Assembly: GCF_002215035.1 (NCBI RefSeq)
Contig: NZ_NKFP01000006.1
Location: 2,695,080-2,759,079 of the forward strand
DNA from: Leptolyngbya ohadii IS1
GTDB lineage: Bacteria; Cyanobacteriota; Cyanobacteriia; Elainellales; Elainellaceae
Direction: 5' to 3'
DNA length: 64,000 bases
Numbering within the stretch: the first letter of the stretch is position 1; each line of letters starts with the position of its first letter. Positions 1 through 8,243 of this stretch are shown here, piece after piece. The notes under the pieces are model-generated. The model made no database searches. It worked only from the letters and a program-made list of their open reading frames with translations, and was not told the origin of the DNA. Position numbers and translations under genes: made by a program.

Positions 1-1191
1 ATAGCCACCCGATGCCGCATAGCTGCCCATTGACACAATCACGGGTTTTTTGTCGCGCAGCAGCTTCACCTCTCTGGCAATCAAATCTGATGCAGTTGCG
101 CTTCCTCCCGGACTGTTAATCCGCAGCACCACTGCCTTAATATCCTCATCCTGACGAATATCCCGCAGCGTGGAAGACAGCCGATCGCCGCCAATGGTTC
201 CTGCCCCGCCCCGTCCGCTTACAATGCTGCCCTCGGCGTATACCAGGGCAATGCGCTCTCCGCTCTGTCTTTCATTTCCTGCCGTCGCTTCAGCGTATTC
301 GTCAATGTCAATCTGGCGGAACGAATCTCCCTCGGATTCCTTGGTAATTTTTCGCAGCTCGGCAGTCACTTCGTCATCGTATGCCAGACGATCGACCAGC
401 TTGGCGGACTGTGCCTGTTCCGGCAACAAAATGCCCTGACGGTCGGCAATGGTCTGAAGCTGTTGAGGTGTCACCTTACGACTTTTTGCCGTGGTGGTGA
501 GAAACTCACTCCACAGATCCGCCAGCAAGCTCTGGGTTTCGCTGCGGTTTTCTGGGCTAATAGCACTGCGAACAAAGGGTTCTACAGCAGACTTAAATTT
601 GCCTGCGCGTAAGGGCTGTACTCCAATCCCGTATTTCTGGAGGGCTGCGCCGTAAAGGGTGGTTTCCGCGTTGAAGCCGTTGATCTCAAGCTGTCCAGAA
701 GGATTCAGCAGAATCGTACTCGCCACCGATGCCAGATAATAGCCCCGCTCCGACCAGCCGGTATCGTCATACGCCACGATCGGCTTACCCGCATCGCGAA
801 ACTTCTGGAGTGCCTGCCGGACTTCCCGCAGAGTAGCGTAGCCGGAATCCAGTCCAACCGCTGGAATATCGCCCGACAGATAAATGCCCGCAATCCGATC
901 GTCCTGTGCTGCCTGTTCAATCGTTGTTAGCACCGTTCGCAGCGGCACCGTCTGGGGCGATCGATTGCCGGAAATCGCCTCACTCAGGACATTACCTTCA
1001 TCCTGCTGTCCGTCACTGATCGGCTGGGACAGGTTGAGCTTCAGGATAGAATCTTTTGCAACTTCGGGAGCGGCATCCCGTGAAAAAAAAGCCACCGCAA
1101 ACAGCAGAGCCGTCAAACCGCCCACGCTCATCGCCGTAAACAGCGTCAGACCAACAACGGTGGCAAGTATTTGTTTGAGAAAATCGCGCAT
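1..1191 (-). CDS. sppA: Signal peptide peptidase SppA (protease IV), C-terminus cut by window edge
   Basis: Membrane-bound serine protease that degrades signal peptides left after export. Reading leftward from the ATG at 1191, the protein opens with a short cytoplasmic piece and one hydrophobic segment (about residues 8-30). The first half contains GKFKSAVEPF, which matches the catalytic-lysine region of SppA, and the second half contains INSPGGS and, at the very edge of the window, SMGSYAASGGY, whose Ser in A-A-S-G-G-Y is the expected nucleophile. About 397 residues are visible, so roughly a third of a usual 590-620 residue SppA lies outside. Both halves of the tandem-fold long form are recognisable. 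No frameshift is seen. Confidence 0.93.
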   Translation of the reverse strand, partial: MRDFLKQILATVVGLTLFTAMSVGGLTALLFAVAFFSRDAAPEVAKDSILKLNLSQPISDGQQDEGNVLSEAISGNRSPQTVPLRTVLTTIEQAAQDDRIAGIYLSGDIPAVGLDSGYATLREVRQALQKFRDAGKPIVAYDDTGWSERGYYLASVASTILLNPSGQLEINGFNAETTLYGAALQKYGIGVQPLRAGKFKSAVEPFVRSAISPENRSETQSLLADLWSEFLTTTAKSRKVTPQQLQTIADRQGILLPEQAQSAKLVDRLAYDDEVTAELRKITKESEGDSFRQIDIDEYAEATAGNERQSGERIALVYAEGSIVSGRGGAGTIGGDRLSSTLRDIRQDEDIKAVVLRINSPGGSATASDLIAREVKLLRDKKPVIVSMGSYAASGGY

Positions 1192-1372
1192 TGGAGAGGG
1201 AGAATCGGAAGAGGTGAAGAGAGCGCAGCCGCTATAGACAGGCAAAGCTGCTCATCTCAAGTTCTACTGTAAACCGTTCCTCCGGCGATCGTCTCTAACG
1301 TTTTCCTAGGGCATTTTCCCCAAATAGGATTTCAAGAAAATTGTTTTGGGAGATTTTTATCAGGATATTATT

Positions 1373-1696
1373 TCAGGACGTCTTCTCCACGTCTGCCTTC
1401 ATCCGCTCCAGCGTCATGTGCATCTGGTCGAACATCTGCTGAGGGGTAACGCCAAACTGACCGAGCTGGGTTTTAAGCTGCTCGACAGTCATCTGTGCCA
1501 TAAAATCTTCCGATAGCTCGAACCGCTTCATAAACACGCGGTAGCGATCCATCATTTCTTCCATCTTTTCGATGTAGAGCTTTTTGCCCTCGCGATCGAA
1601 CTTGCCGTAGTCTGATCCTAGGCGCATCAGGGATTGGTAGTCCTCAAATAGATTTTTGGCTTCCTGCTGAACGATTTCAGAATCAAAGAATCCCAT
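1373..1696 (-). CDS. DUF1825 family protein
   Basis: Small acidic helical protein of 107 residues starting MGFFDSEIVQQEAK. The sequence matches the DUF1825 family, found essentially only in cyanobacteria and of unknown function. It is rich in Met, Glu and Lys with heptad-like spacing, no signal peptide and no membrane segment, so it should be cytosolic. The length is typical for the family. It is transcribed alone, between sppA and the Hli gene, all on the minus strand but separated by 180-280 bp spacers. Confidence 0.85.
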   Translation of the reverse strand: MGFFDSEIVQQEAKNLFEDYQSLMRLGSDYGKFDREGKKLYIEKMEEMMDRYRVFMKRFELSEDFMAQMTVEQLKTQLGQFGVTPQQMFDQMHMTLERMKADVEKTS

Positions 1697-1892
1697 CGCT
1701 TCCCTTTACCGTGTTACGAAGGTGGTACGAATTTGTTAAACGATTTCTCAGCTAGTTTCATTCTACTGGAGTCGTCTAAGGAGAAAGAGATCGGATCTCT
1801 CTACCTGTTCGCTGCCGATTTCACTTGCCGATTCCACTTACTGTTTCCACTGAATATCTATTTCCGGTTAATGTCCACAGGAACAGTACCTG

Positions 1893-1920
1893 CAAAAAAA
1901 GGGAACCGATCGGCTCCCTC
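1893..1920 (-). terminator. Rho-independent terminator of the Hli gene
   Basis: On the minus strand a hairpin GGGAGCCGATCGGTTCCC (one internal G-T wobble pair) is followed directly by seven T. It lies about 50 bp beyond the stop of the Hli gene at 1971. Confidence 0.8.
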
Positions 1921-1970
1921 TAAGGATTTCTGAAAGATAGATTAAGAAACTAGGGTAACTAGAGGAGGAA

Positions 1971-2114
1971 TTACATCAGACCCAGCTGGGACAGAATGCC
2001 CTGACCCGTCAAGAACTCAGTTGCAATTCCGATCACAAAGCCCAGCATTGCCAGACGACCATTCCAGGTTTCTGCGAACTGGGTAAAACCGAACTTAGTT
2101 TGCTGGCTTTCCAT
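1971..2114 (-). CDS. High-light-inducible protein (Hli/Scp), one-helix chlorophyll a/b-binding-like
   Basis: A 47-residue protein beginning MESQQTKFGFTQFAE. It carries the chlorophyll-binding motif E-T-W-N-G-R-L-A-M-L-G-F in a single membrane helix, which defines the Hli/Scp family. Members sit in the thylakoid membrane, bind chlorophyll and carotenoid, and protect photosystem II assembly and chlorophyll recycling in strong light. A GAGG lies about 11 bases before the ATG. The gene has its own terminator at 1893-1920, so it is probably monocistronic. Which Hli subtype (HliA/B/C/D) it is cannot be fixed from sequence inspection. Confidence 0.93.
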   Translation of the reverse strand: MESQQTKFGFTQFAETWNGRLAMLGFVIGIATEFLTGQGILSQLGLM

Positions 2115-2385
2115 AGCGGTTTAGACCTCGCTTAAGATTCAACCTTGATGTCACCAAACTTAACATAACTTCAAGAAAAGCTGCAACTCTTAACAGATGT
2201 CAATCTCTGACCTCTTCCTTAAGAAAGGTTAGAGGTTAACAATAGGGAAGTCCTGGGGGTAGGGCGATCGGGTGGTCTGTGAGTGTTCGAGGTCTTGCAG
2301 CCCCCTAAATTCCTCACCAGTGGGGGACTTCTGACCCTTTGCGTAGCGATCGAGCCATTTCACAAACAGAAGAAATCCTATTCGG

Positions 2386-3309
2386 TCAACGATCGCCAAA
2401 CCGCCGCCAGCCATGCCCTTTGTAGCCAAAGCTAAATCGGTTGGGATGCAAAATTTCCGCCAGGATCTCCAGAGAGTCTACCAAACGGGGTCCGGGACGA
2501 TTGAAATACTGATTACCGTCCGTGACATAAACGCGATCGGTTTGCACAGCTCGCAGGGTTGCCCAATCCGGATGCTGCTGGAGGGTTCTGGCTTCCTGCA
2601 CAGTGCGCTCAAGATCGAAACCACAGGGCATAATCACGATTGCCTCCGGATTTGCCTGGATCAGATCCTCCCACTTCAGCCAGGGGGAATGCTGCCCCAC
2701 CGTGCCAAAGAGTGATTGTCCGCCCGCCAGGTTGACCAGTTCAGGAATCCAGTTACCCGCCGCCATCAGGGGTTCAATCCATTCAATGCAGGCAACCATT
2801 GGACGTTCTGCCGCTGAAAGCAGTCGAGTTTTCTCAACGCAAAAATCTATTCTCGTTTGCAGGTCAGCCGTTAACGCCACCGCCGAAATCCCAAACGCTG
2901 ATGCCACGCGATCGAGGTCTGTCCAGAGTTCCGAGAGCCGATTGGGCTGGAGCGAAATAATCTGGGGTTGACTGCTTACCAGCGTCCCGACCGCCTGTTC
3001 CACATCCGCTAAGCTAACCGCACAAACTTCGCACTGCGCCTGGGTCAGAATATGCGTAGGCTGAAGCTCTTCCAGCACATCGGTTTTAACACGATACACG
3101 CTTAACGCGGACTGAAGGAGGTTGGTGACGCGATCGTGGATTTCCTGACTTGTCCCTTCCGGATTAAATTTTGGTTCCGTGCAAATTGGCAGATTCTTCA
3201 CCTGCACCGGATAGTCGCACTCGTGCGATCGACCGACCAGGGCATCGGTGAGTCCAAGGCGGTGAACAATTTCTGTGGCGCTGGGAATGAGGGAGACGAT
3301 GCGGGGCAT
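2386..3309 (-). CDS. BtuF-like cobalamin/iron-chelate binding protein (TroA-type fold)
   Basis: The protein of about 307 residues starts MPRIVSLIPSATEIVHRLGL, the usual beginning of the BtuF/COG0614 periplasmic-binding family. It has the two lobes of that fold (first lobe to about residue 120, second with VACIEWIEPLMAAGNWIPELV and an R-P-G-P-R-L-V-D-S-L end). No signal peptide or lipobox is visible from this start, as in many cyanobacterial and archaeal homologues that may be cytosolic cobalamin-binding proteins. I chose the ATG at 3309 because upstream codons translate low-complexity DNA. No permease or ATPase genes are beside it, so the ligand is inferred only. Confidence 0.8.
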   Translation of the reverse strand: MPRIVSLIPSATEIVHRLGLTDALVGRSHECDYPVQVKNLPICTEPKFNPEGTSQEIHDRVTNLLQSALSVYRVKTDVLEELQPTHILTQAQCEVCAVSLADVEQAVGTLVSSQPQIISLQPNRLSELWTDLDRVASAFGISAVALTADLQTRIDFCVEKTRLLSAAERPMVACIEWIEPLMAAGNWIPELVNLAGGQSLFGTVGQHSPWLKWEDLIQANPEAIVIMPCGFDLERTVQEARTLQQHPDWATLRAVQTDRVYVTDGNQYFNRPGPRLVDSLEILAEILHPNRFSFGYKGHGWRRFGDR

Positions 3310-3310
3310 G

Positions 3311-3366
3311 GTGGGTTGGGGGAATGGGGAGTAGGGGCAGGGGAGCAGGGGAGCAGGGAGCAGGGA
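3311..3366. repeat. G-rich low-complexity tract (GGGGAGCAGG type)
   Basis: Imperfect repeats of GGGGAGCAGG and GGGAGCAGG occupy the leader of the BtuF-like gene. Tracts of this kind are common in cyanobacterial spacers. Read on the minus strand they give a false N-terminal extension to the neighbouring protein. Confidence 0.7.
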
Positions 3367-3433
3367 AGAAAAGCAGTGAGTACAACGATAGACTAAATCA
3401 CCCCTCATCCCTTGTTCCAATGCTCGTCCCTTG

Positions 3434-3500
3434 TTCCAATGCTCTGCGTTGGAATACCTTTAGGAGGCTCTGCCTCCCGATCGTGTAGCGGCAGAGCCGC
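3434..3500. repeat. Cluster of three small inverted repeats
   Basis: Three consecutive hairpins are seen: TTCCAA/TTGGAA (3434-3454), GGAGGC-TCT-GCCTCC (3463-3477) and GCGGC-AGA-GCCGC (3488-3500). Just before them TCCCTTGTTCCAATGCTC occurs twice in tandem (about 3408-3443). The arrangement looks like a dispersed cyanobacterial intergenic palindromic element. It lies between the BtuF-like gene and pgk. Confidence 0.65.
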
Positions 3501-3600
3501 TTTTCGGAGTATCTAGGCTGAGTCCAGACACCAGATTAACGAATGGCTATGGTCATACGCCAGACACGAGACTTCCAGATGGAAGTGAAGTAGAAATATC

Positions 3601-3632
3601 AAAAAAAAGACTGAGCAGAAATTCTACCCAGC
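3601..3632 (-). terminator. Rho-independent terminator of pgk
   Basis: On the minus strand CTGGGT and GCTCAG pair (with G-T pairs) around a 9-base loop and are followed by TC and eight T, about 70 bp after the pgk stop. Confidence 0.65.
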
Positions 3633-3701
3633 CTCCGATTCACTTCTCTATCAACGTTTCCCTGAGGAAAAACTTAACGACTGACCCCCTGAGGAATGCT
3701 T

Positions 3702-4907
3702 TTACGCATCGTTCAGGGCAGCAATTCCTGGCAGCACTTTGCCTTCCAGCAGTTCCAGGCTGGCTCCACCGCCAGTCGAAATGTGGCTCATTTGATCTGC
3801 CAGACCGACTTTCTCTACGGCTGCAACCGAGTCACCGCCACCGATGATCGTGCAGGCACCCTTACCCGTGAGGGTCGCAAGGCTCTTGGCAACGGCTTCC
3901 GTGCCCTTGGCAAATTTGTCGAATTCAAACACGCCCATCGGACCATTCCAGATCACGGTCTTGCAGTCTGCCAGAGCGGCTTCAAACTCTTTGATCGAGT
4001 CGGGACCAATATCCAGACCCATCCAGCCGTCGGGGATATTGCTGATGCTGACGGTTTGAGCATTCGCATCGGGGGCGAAATTATCGGCAACCACGACATC
4101 CGTAGGCAGCACGAGCTGTACGCCCTTCTCTTTTGCTTTTGCTTCCAGCTTTTGTGCCAGTTCCAGGTACTCGTCCTCCACCAGGGATTTGCCCACGTTC
4201 AAGCCGCGTGCCTTGTAGAAGGTGAAGATCATACCGCCGCCGATCAGCAGTTTGTCTACTTTCTCCAGCAGGGTTTCGATCACGATGATTTTGCTGGATA
4301 CCTTAGAACCACCGATGATGGCTGCGAGAGGACGCTGGGGTTCTTCGATCGCTCCCTGCAAATACTGCAATTCCTTCTCGATCAGGAAGCCTGCCACGCT
4401 GGGCTTGAGGTAGTGGGTTACACCTTCCGTTGAAGCATGGGCGCGGTGAGCGGTACCAAAAGCGTCGTTGACATATAGATCCGCTACGGACGCCAGATTC
4501 TTCGAGAATTCCGCATCGTTCTTTTCCTCTTCGGCGTAGAAGCGCACGTTTTCCAGCAGTGCCACGTCGCCATCCTTCAGACCTGCAATCGTGCTGGCGA
4601 CCGCTTCACCGATACAGTCATCGCACTTGGTGACGGGCTGACCCAACAGCTCCGACAGACGAGTGGCAACGGGGGTGAGCCGCATACTGTCTACCACTTT
4701 CCCTTTGGGACGACCAAAGTGGCTGGCGAGAATGACCTTTGCCCCGTTGGAGGTGAGGTGCTGAATGGTGGGGAGCGCGGCACGAATCCGGGTGTCATCT
4801 GTAATGTTGCCCTGCTCATCCAGCGGCACGTTGAAGTCAACCCTTACAAAAACACGCTTTCCTGATAAATCCGCAGCAGATAAACTGTTCAGAGCTTTTT
4901 TTGCCAC
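3702..4907 (-). CDS. pgk: Phosphoglycerate kinase
   Basis: Transfers phosphate between 1,3-bisphosphoglycerate and ADP (glycolysis) or, in the light, the reverse step of the Calvin cycle; cytosolic. The 401-residue length is standard. The N-terminal domain has [13 protein letters not shown] and the substrate-binding SHFGRPKG, and the C-terminal domain has the nucleotide-binding WNGPMGVFE and the glycine-rich GGGDSVAAV and [13 protein letters not shown] near the end. The start MAKKALNSL is preceded by an AGGG. It is a single-gene unit with a terminator at 3601-3632, divergent from the universal stress protein gene. Confidence 0.98.
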   Translation of the reverse strand: MAKKALNSLSAADLSGKRVFVRVDFNVPLDEQGNITDDTRIRAALPTIQHLTSNGAKVILASHFGRPKGKVVDSMRLTPVATRLSELLGQPVTKCDDCIGEAVASTIAGLKDGDVALLENVRFYAEEEKNDAEFSKNLASVADLYVNDAFGTAHRAHASTEGVTHYLKPSVAGFLIEKELQYLQGAIEEPQRPLAAIIGGSKVSSKIIVIETLLEKVDKLLIGGGMIFTFYKARGLNVGKSLVEDEYLELAQKLEAKAKEKGVQLVLPTDVVVADNFAPDANAQTVSISNIPDGWMGLDIGPDSIKEFEAALADCKTVIWNGPMGVFEFDKFAKGTEAVAKSLATLTGKGACTIIGGGDSVAAVEKVGLADQMSHISTGGGASLELLEGKVLPGIAALNDA

Positions 4908-5079
4908 CGCTTAAACTCCCTTTGATGAGTCTTTTTACCTATCAGTATTGTAAAGTCTTATGGAGCATTTCTAAAAAACGATCGCATTTTCTTGACCAAA
5001 CTTTGCTGAAAAAATCTGTAGCCGTTGAGTCTAGTAAACTGAGGGCAGGGCAAGTTCCATAGCCAAACGGAGAGGGGAA

Positions 5080-5493
5080 ATGTTCAAGACGGTACTATTC
5101 CCGATCGACCACAGCCGAGAATCGCGGGAAGCCGTGGACACGGTCATCAACCTCGTTAAAACCTATAGCAGTCGTCTGGTACTGCTGTCCGTTGTGGAAG
5201 CTTTTGAAGGGGAAACCGCTACGGTTGCGGATCGGGAAAGAACCTCCCCGGAGGCAATCGCGCAGCTCCTCACCGAATTTAAATCCCTATTTCAGCAGCA
5301 GGGCATCGATACCGAGGCGATCGAGCGGGAGGGTGTTCCTGCCTTTGTGATCTGTGATGTGGCGGACGAGGTGGATGCCAATCTGATTGTGATGGGCTGT
5401 CGCGGACTGGGACTGACGGAAGAAGGAGCGTCTGAAAGCGTGACGAATCGAGTAATTAATCTGGCTCCCTGTGCGGTATTGGTTGTGCCGTAG
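5080..5493 (+). CDS. Universal stress protein (UspA family)
   Basis: A 137-residue single-domain Usp protein starting MFKTVLFPIDHSRESREAV, the usual beta1-alpha1 start. The C-terminal ATP-binding region reads VMGCRGLGLTEEGASESV; it keeps G-x2-G, but the following G-(S/T) of the classic G-2x-G-9x-G(S/T) motif appears as E-S, so ATP binding is uncertain. A strong ribosome site GGAGAGGGG lies just before the ATG. It is transcribed divergently from pgk. Such proteins are cytosolic and respond to stress; the specific trigger is unknown. Confidence 0.9.
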   Translation: MFKTVLFPIDHSRESREAVDTVINLVKTYSSRLVLLSVVEAFEGETATVADRERTSPEAIAQLLTEFKSLFQQQGIDTEAIEREGVPAFVICDVADEVDANLIVMGCRGLGLTEEGASESVTNRVINLAPCAVLVVP

Positions 5494-5732
5494 GCTTAAA
5501 CTTTTGCCTCAAATCTGGGCATTCTAAACTCCATCAACTCCCACAACGAATCGAACTTCGATCGCTGGATCTTGCGACGGATATTAATTAAATCCCTGTG
5601 CCTCTTTTGGCGATTGCTCTTATTATGAGTTAGGACTTTGTGACGGAAAGAAAGAATTGGCAGCTGCCGTCAATCAATCTCTAGCAAAGGCTTCCTGCTC
5701 TTTTTTCACCTTTGGCTGTGAGGATAGAAACG
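5494..5732. other. Spacer without recognised gene
   Basis: A spacer of about 240 bp between the Usp gene and the next reading frame. It is AT-richer than its surroundings. I see no terminator, RNA or small gene that can be defended. Confidence 0.4.
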
Positions 5733-6284
5733 ATGGGCAAATTTTCAGAATTTTCAGAAAGACAATCTCGATCGCCACGGATTGATCAGCGGGATCAGTC
5801 CCAGTTTTTGAGTCAGTTTTCTAAGTATGTTTTCCGATGTGGGCTGGGGCTTTTCTCGATCGTTGCAGGAATGGCTCCTAGCTATCAGGCAATGGCGCAA
5901 ACGGCAACGCTGGAACCCACGATTCCCCAGGCATTCAACGATGCCTTTTACTCGAACGCCGACACCTTCTTTGGCAACCGTAGCCTGGGCGGACAGCTTT
6001 CGCTGATTCTTGGCATTCCCGGTTTTCCGGAAAACCAGATTCGGCGCGATGGTCGAGCAGTCGATCGGTTATATCAGGAAGTTCTGGAACAGCAGGTTGC
6101 CAGCGATCCCACGCTTCGCACTCCCGATTTGCCCAACCCATTTAGCGGTTCCCTGCTGACCACGCCGCTGATCGCCGCAGAAGAACCCATTCCCCCCGCT
6201 CCGCCGCCAGTCATTTTCCAGCAGCCCTCAGTTGCTCCTCCCCTGCCCCCTGCCCCCGCCCGTCCAGTTCCGGCACTGTGGTAA
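5733..6284 (+). CDS. Hypothetical exported protein with proline-rich C-terminus
   Basis: I do not recognise the family. The start ATG at 5733 is favoured over an in-frame TTG upstream (5712) because GAGGA precedes it by about 8 bases. The 183-residue product has a long charged N-region, a hydrophobic stretch CGLGLFSIVAGMAP (about residues 35-50) and a plausible signal peptidase site after A-M-A-Q-A-like residues (QAMAQTA), so it is probably exported. The mature part contains a short globular segment around GGQLSLILGIPGFPENQIRRDGRAVDR-type sequence and ends in a proline-rich tail (IPPAPPPV, PPLPPAPARPVPALW). It stands alone. Confidence 0.7.
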   Translation: MGKFSEFSERQSRSPRIDQRDQSQFLSQFSKYVFRCGLGLFSIVAGMAPSYQAMAQTATLEPTIPQAFNDAFYSNADTFFGNRSLGGQLSLILGIPGFPENQIRRDGRAVDRLYQEVLEQQVASDPTLRTPDLPNPFSGSLLTTPLIAAEEPIPPAPPPVIFQQPSVAPPLPPAPARPVPALW

Positions 6285-6286
6285 TT

Positions 6287-6342
6287 GGTTTTGGCAACTG
6301 AGTTTCGGTAATTTAGTTTCGGCAACTGAGTTTTGGCAACTG
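6287..6342. repeat. 14-bp tandem repeat, four copies
   Basis: Four head-to-tail 14-bp units of consensus AGTTTYGGCAACTG begin two bases after the stop codon of the proline-rich protein. Units 3 and 4 differ by one base, unit 2 is the most diverged (AGTTTCGGTAATTT), and unit 1 starts with GG. A related AGTTCCGGCACTG sits in the end of the gene itself. Confidence 0.85.
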
Positions 6343-6408
6343 GTCGCGGTCATGGGTCTAGTTTGGACAGCATCACTGCACAGGCTAAAAACGACTGAAA
6401 GCACTAAG

Positions 6409-6432
6409 ATCCCTCAGCAATGGGGGATTTTT
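6409..6432 (+). terminator. Weak Rho-independent terminator
   Basis: ATCCC and GGGAT pair around a short loop and are followed by a run of T. It lies between convergent genes, about 125 bp after the proline-rich protein stop. Confidence 0.4.
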
Positions 6433-6488
6433 GCTTGGCAGCAGCGTTGGCTTCGCTAGCGGAGGAAGGGAAATCTTGCAGCTAAGCC

Positions 6489-7241
6489 TCAGCCGGTCTT
6501 GAGCCGATCGCCGTAATAGGATTTGTAATAATCTCCCCAGGTCTGGCTGTTGTAGGTGAGGTAGAGGGTGCGGCGGGGAGCCTGGGAGCGGTTGGGGGCG
6601 CTGTAGTGGGGCGTCAGGCTATGGAAGATCAGGAGGTCGCCGGGTTGGGTGCTAACCAAAACAGGATCGGTGGACTGAACAGCCGTTGGTGAAACGTCGC
6701 GAGGGTGGTCGGGTGGGGCAGGTAAACGGTGCTGATGCAGCCCTGGATACAGGACAATTGCTCCATTATCCGCATCGGCAGCATCGATCGCGACCTGAAC
6801 TGAGAGCAGGGCGTCGGCAGGAACACCGAGCTGTTCCCAGTAGGCGTAATCCTGGTGCAAATCATAGCCCTTAGTCCCCGGCGGCTTCAGAATCAGTTTG
6901 TCCTTAAACAAAATCGGCTCGTCGTCAAACAAATCGCGCAAGACCTGGAGCAGGCGGGTGTCATACACCATTTGGCGAATCCTGTCCGATAGGTGAATCA
7001 CAGGGTCGAGGCGATCGCGCACAATTTCGCCCGCCAGGTTAGTTCGCGTTGCGGCTTCGGGGATGTGTTGCGTAAAGAGGCTCTCCTGGGTACTGAGCCG
7101 ATCGCACTCTGCGCTAAGCCGATCGATCTCCTCTTGCGAAAAGAAGTTGGGGAGTGTCAGGTACCCAGTTTCCCAATATTGCAGCCTTTGCTGGGTTTTA
7201 GATGAATTTATTGTGGATAGCATTATTTGGGGTGACATCAT
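6489..7241 (-). CDS. Phytanoyl-CoA dioxygenase (PhyH) family protein
   Basis: A predicted Fe(II)/2-oxoglutarate-dependent oxygenase of about 250 residues. The iron site is visible as LHQDYAYW (H-x-D) and the distal His in LLIFHSLTPHYSAPNRS, with the 2-oxoglutarate-binding Arg in RRTLYLTYN. The fold pattern and length are normal for PhyH proteins, which hydroxylate a wide range of small molecules; the substrate is not predictable here. The start lies one base after the stop of the GNAT gene, so the two are almost certainly co-transcribed and perhaps translationally coupled. Confidence 0.9.
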   Translation of the reverse strand: MMSPQIMLSTINSSKTQQRLQYWETGYLTLPNFFSQEEIDRLSAECDRLSTQESLFTQHIPEAATRTNLAGEIVRDRLDPVIHLSDRIRQMVYDTRLLQVLRDLFDDEPILFKDKLILKPPGTKGYDLHQDYAYWEQLGVPADALLSVQVAIDAADADNGAIVLYPGLHQHRLPAPPDHPRDVSPTAVQSTDPVLVSTQPGDLLIFHSLTPHYSAPNRSQAPRRTLYLTYNSQTWGDYYKSYYGDRLKTG

Positions 7242-7242
7242 T

Positions 7243-8088
7243 TCAGAACTCCGATTTGTACCATTCCACCTGTTGCGTGGCGATCGTTAATCCTGCCCGT
7301 TCGTACAGCCGCTGACCCGCACCGTTCAGCAAGGCGAAACAGCCAAATGCACCTTTCCCCAGGCAAACTGCTTCCCTGCGAAGTGCTTCAACCGTTGCCT
7401 GACCAATGCCGTGTCGCCGCCACTCCGGATGAACGACCAGGTTTTTGAGGCGCAGCAGATCACCCACCTCCATTGCGCCGACCGTGCCACACACTTCACC
7501 ATCTCGGCACACGAGGTAAACCCGCATAGCATCTGCCTCGCATTTGCGTCGCTCTAGCGCTACCCATTCCTCTGCATCTGTGATGTGTCCGTCGGGACCG
7601 ACCTGAACGGCGCGATGCAGGTAAATCTTCTGCTGCCAGTCTTGCTCTGTAAGGACAGGGTGCAGCGATACCGCTGGAGTTTCCGATGAGCTGGGATGGA
7701 ATAGATCAGTGTCGAGCAAACCCACTTCAACCTGGGGCAAATAGCCCTGGCTCTTCAGCGCATCCTCCAACACAGGTGCGTTGTTCTCAAGATAAATTCG
7801 GGGGGCTGTGCAGCCAAAGTGCTTTAGCCGAGTTTCCAGCCCAGCTAGCCAATGATGGGGTTCTGCGATGTCTTCAGCAATAATGCGGTGAGCGACACAG
7901 CCAGCGGCAATGTGGGTAAGGTCGGGCATGGCAGCGATCGATCCACCAGGATAGGTACTGATCTGAGCAGCGGCTTCAAAATAGAGACGGTCACTCTCTA
8001 GCAGCAGTCGGACGAATTTCTCCAGATCAGGGGCGATCGAAGAATTGACAGCGCGATCGGAAGTCAGAGGGGGGCGATGGGTTGTCAT
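7243..8088 (-). CDS. GNAT family N-acetyltransferase
   Basis: 281 residues. The C-terminal half is a clear GNAT domain: RLKNLVVHPEWRRHGIG (acetyl-CoA motif A, R-x2-G-x-G) followed by an alpha helix and LLNGAGQRLYERAGL (motif B). The N-terminal half is less conserved and includes a region on which many two-domain GNATs carry a degenerate second domain. It is the first gene of a two-gene unit with the PhyH protein downstream. The acceptor substrate cannot be told. The leader contains the 17-bp tandem repeats at 8132-8207. Confidence 0.88.
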   Translation of the reverse strand: MTTHRPPLTSDRAVNSSIAPDLEKFVRLLLESDRLYFEAAAQISTYPGGSIAAMPDLTHIAAGCVAHRIIAEDIAEPHHWLAGLETRLKHFGCTAPRIYLENNAPVLEDALKSQGYLPQVEVGLLDTDLFHPSSSETPAVSLHPVLTEQDWQQKIYLHRAVQVGPDGHITDAEEWVALERRKCEADAMRVYLVCRDGEVCGTVGAMEVGDLLRLKNLVVHPEWRRHGIGQATVEALRREAVCLGKGAFGCFALLNGAGQRLYERAGLTIATQQVEWYKSEF

Positions 8089-8131
8089 AGAAATGAAGTC
8101 TCGGATAGTTGAGTACTAAATAGGGGCGAAT

Positions 8132-8207
8132 GCTAAATGGAGATAAAGGCTAGATGGAGATGAATGCTAAATGGAGATAAAGGCTAAATGGAGATAAAGG
8201 CTAAATG
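8132..8207. repeat. 17-bp tandem repeat, four and a half copies
   Basis: Units of GCTAAATGGAGATAAAG are arranged head to tail at 8132, 8149, 8166 and 8183 with a partial fifth at 8200. Units 1, 3 and 4 are identical; unit 2 has three changes. The array lies in the leader of the GNAT-PhyH unit, about 45 bp upstream of its start codon. Confidence 0.9.
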
Positions 8208-8243
8208 AATTATGGGAAACCGCAGACTGGCGTACGCAGTTTG

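Noticed and set aside
1733-1933. Small plus-strand frame between DUF1825 and Hli genes
   Set aside because: It runs over the Hli terminator and has no ribosome site.
2229-2429. Small frame overlapping the end of the BtuF-like gene
   Set aside because: The translation is unlike any family and overlaps a firm gene.
3696-4433. Open frame antisense to pgk
   Set aside because: Overlaps pgk fully and shows no domain or start signal.
8132-8207. CRISPR-like array
   Set aside because: Units are directly adjacent with no spacers and there are no cas genes; it is a simple tandem repeat.
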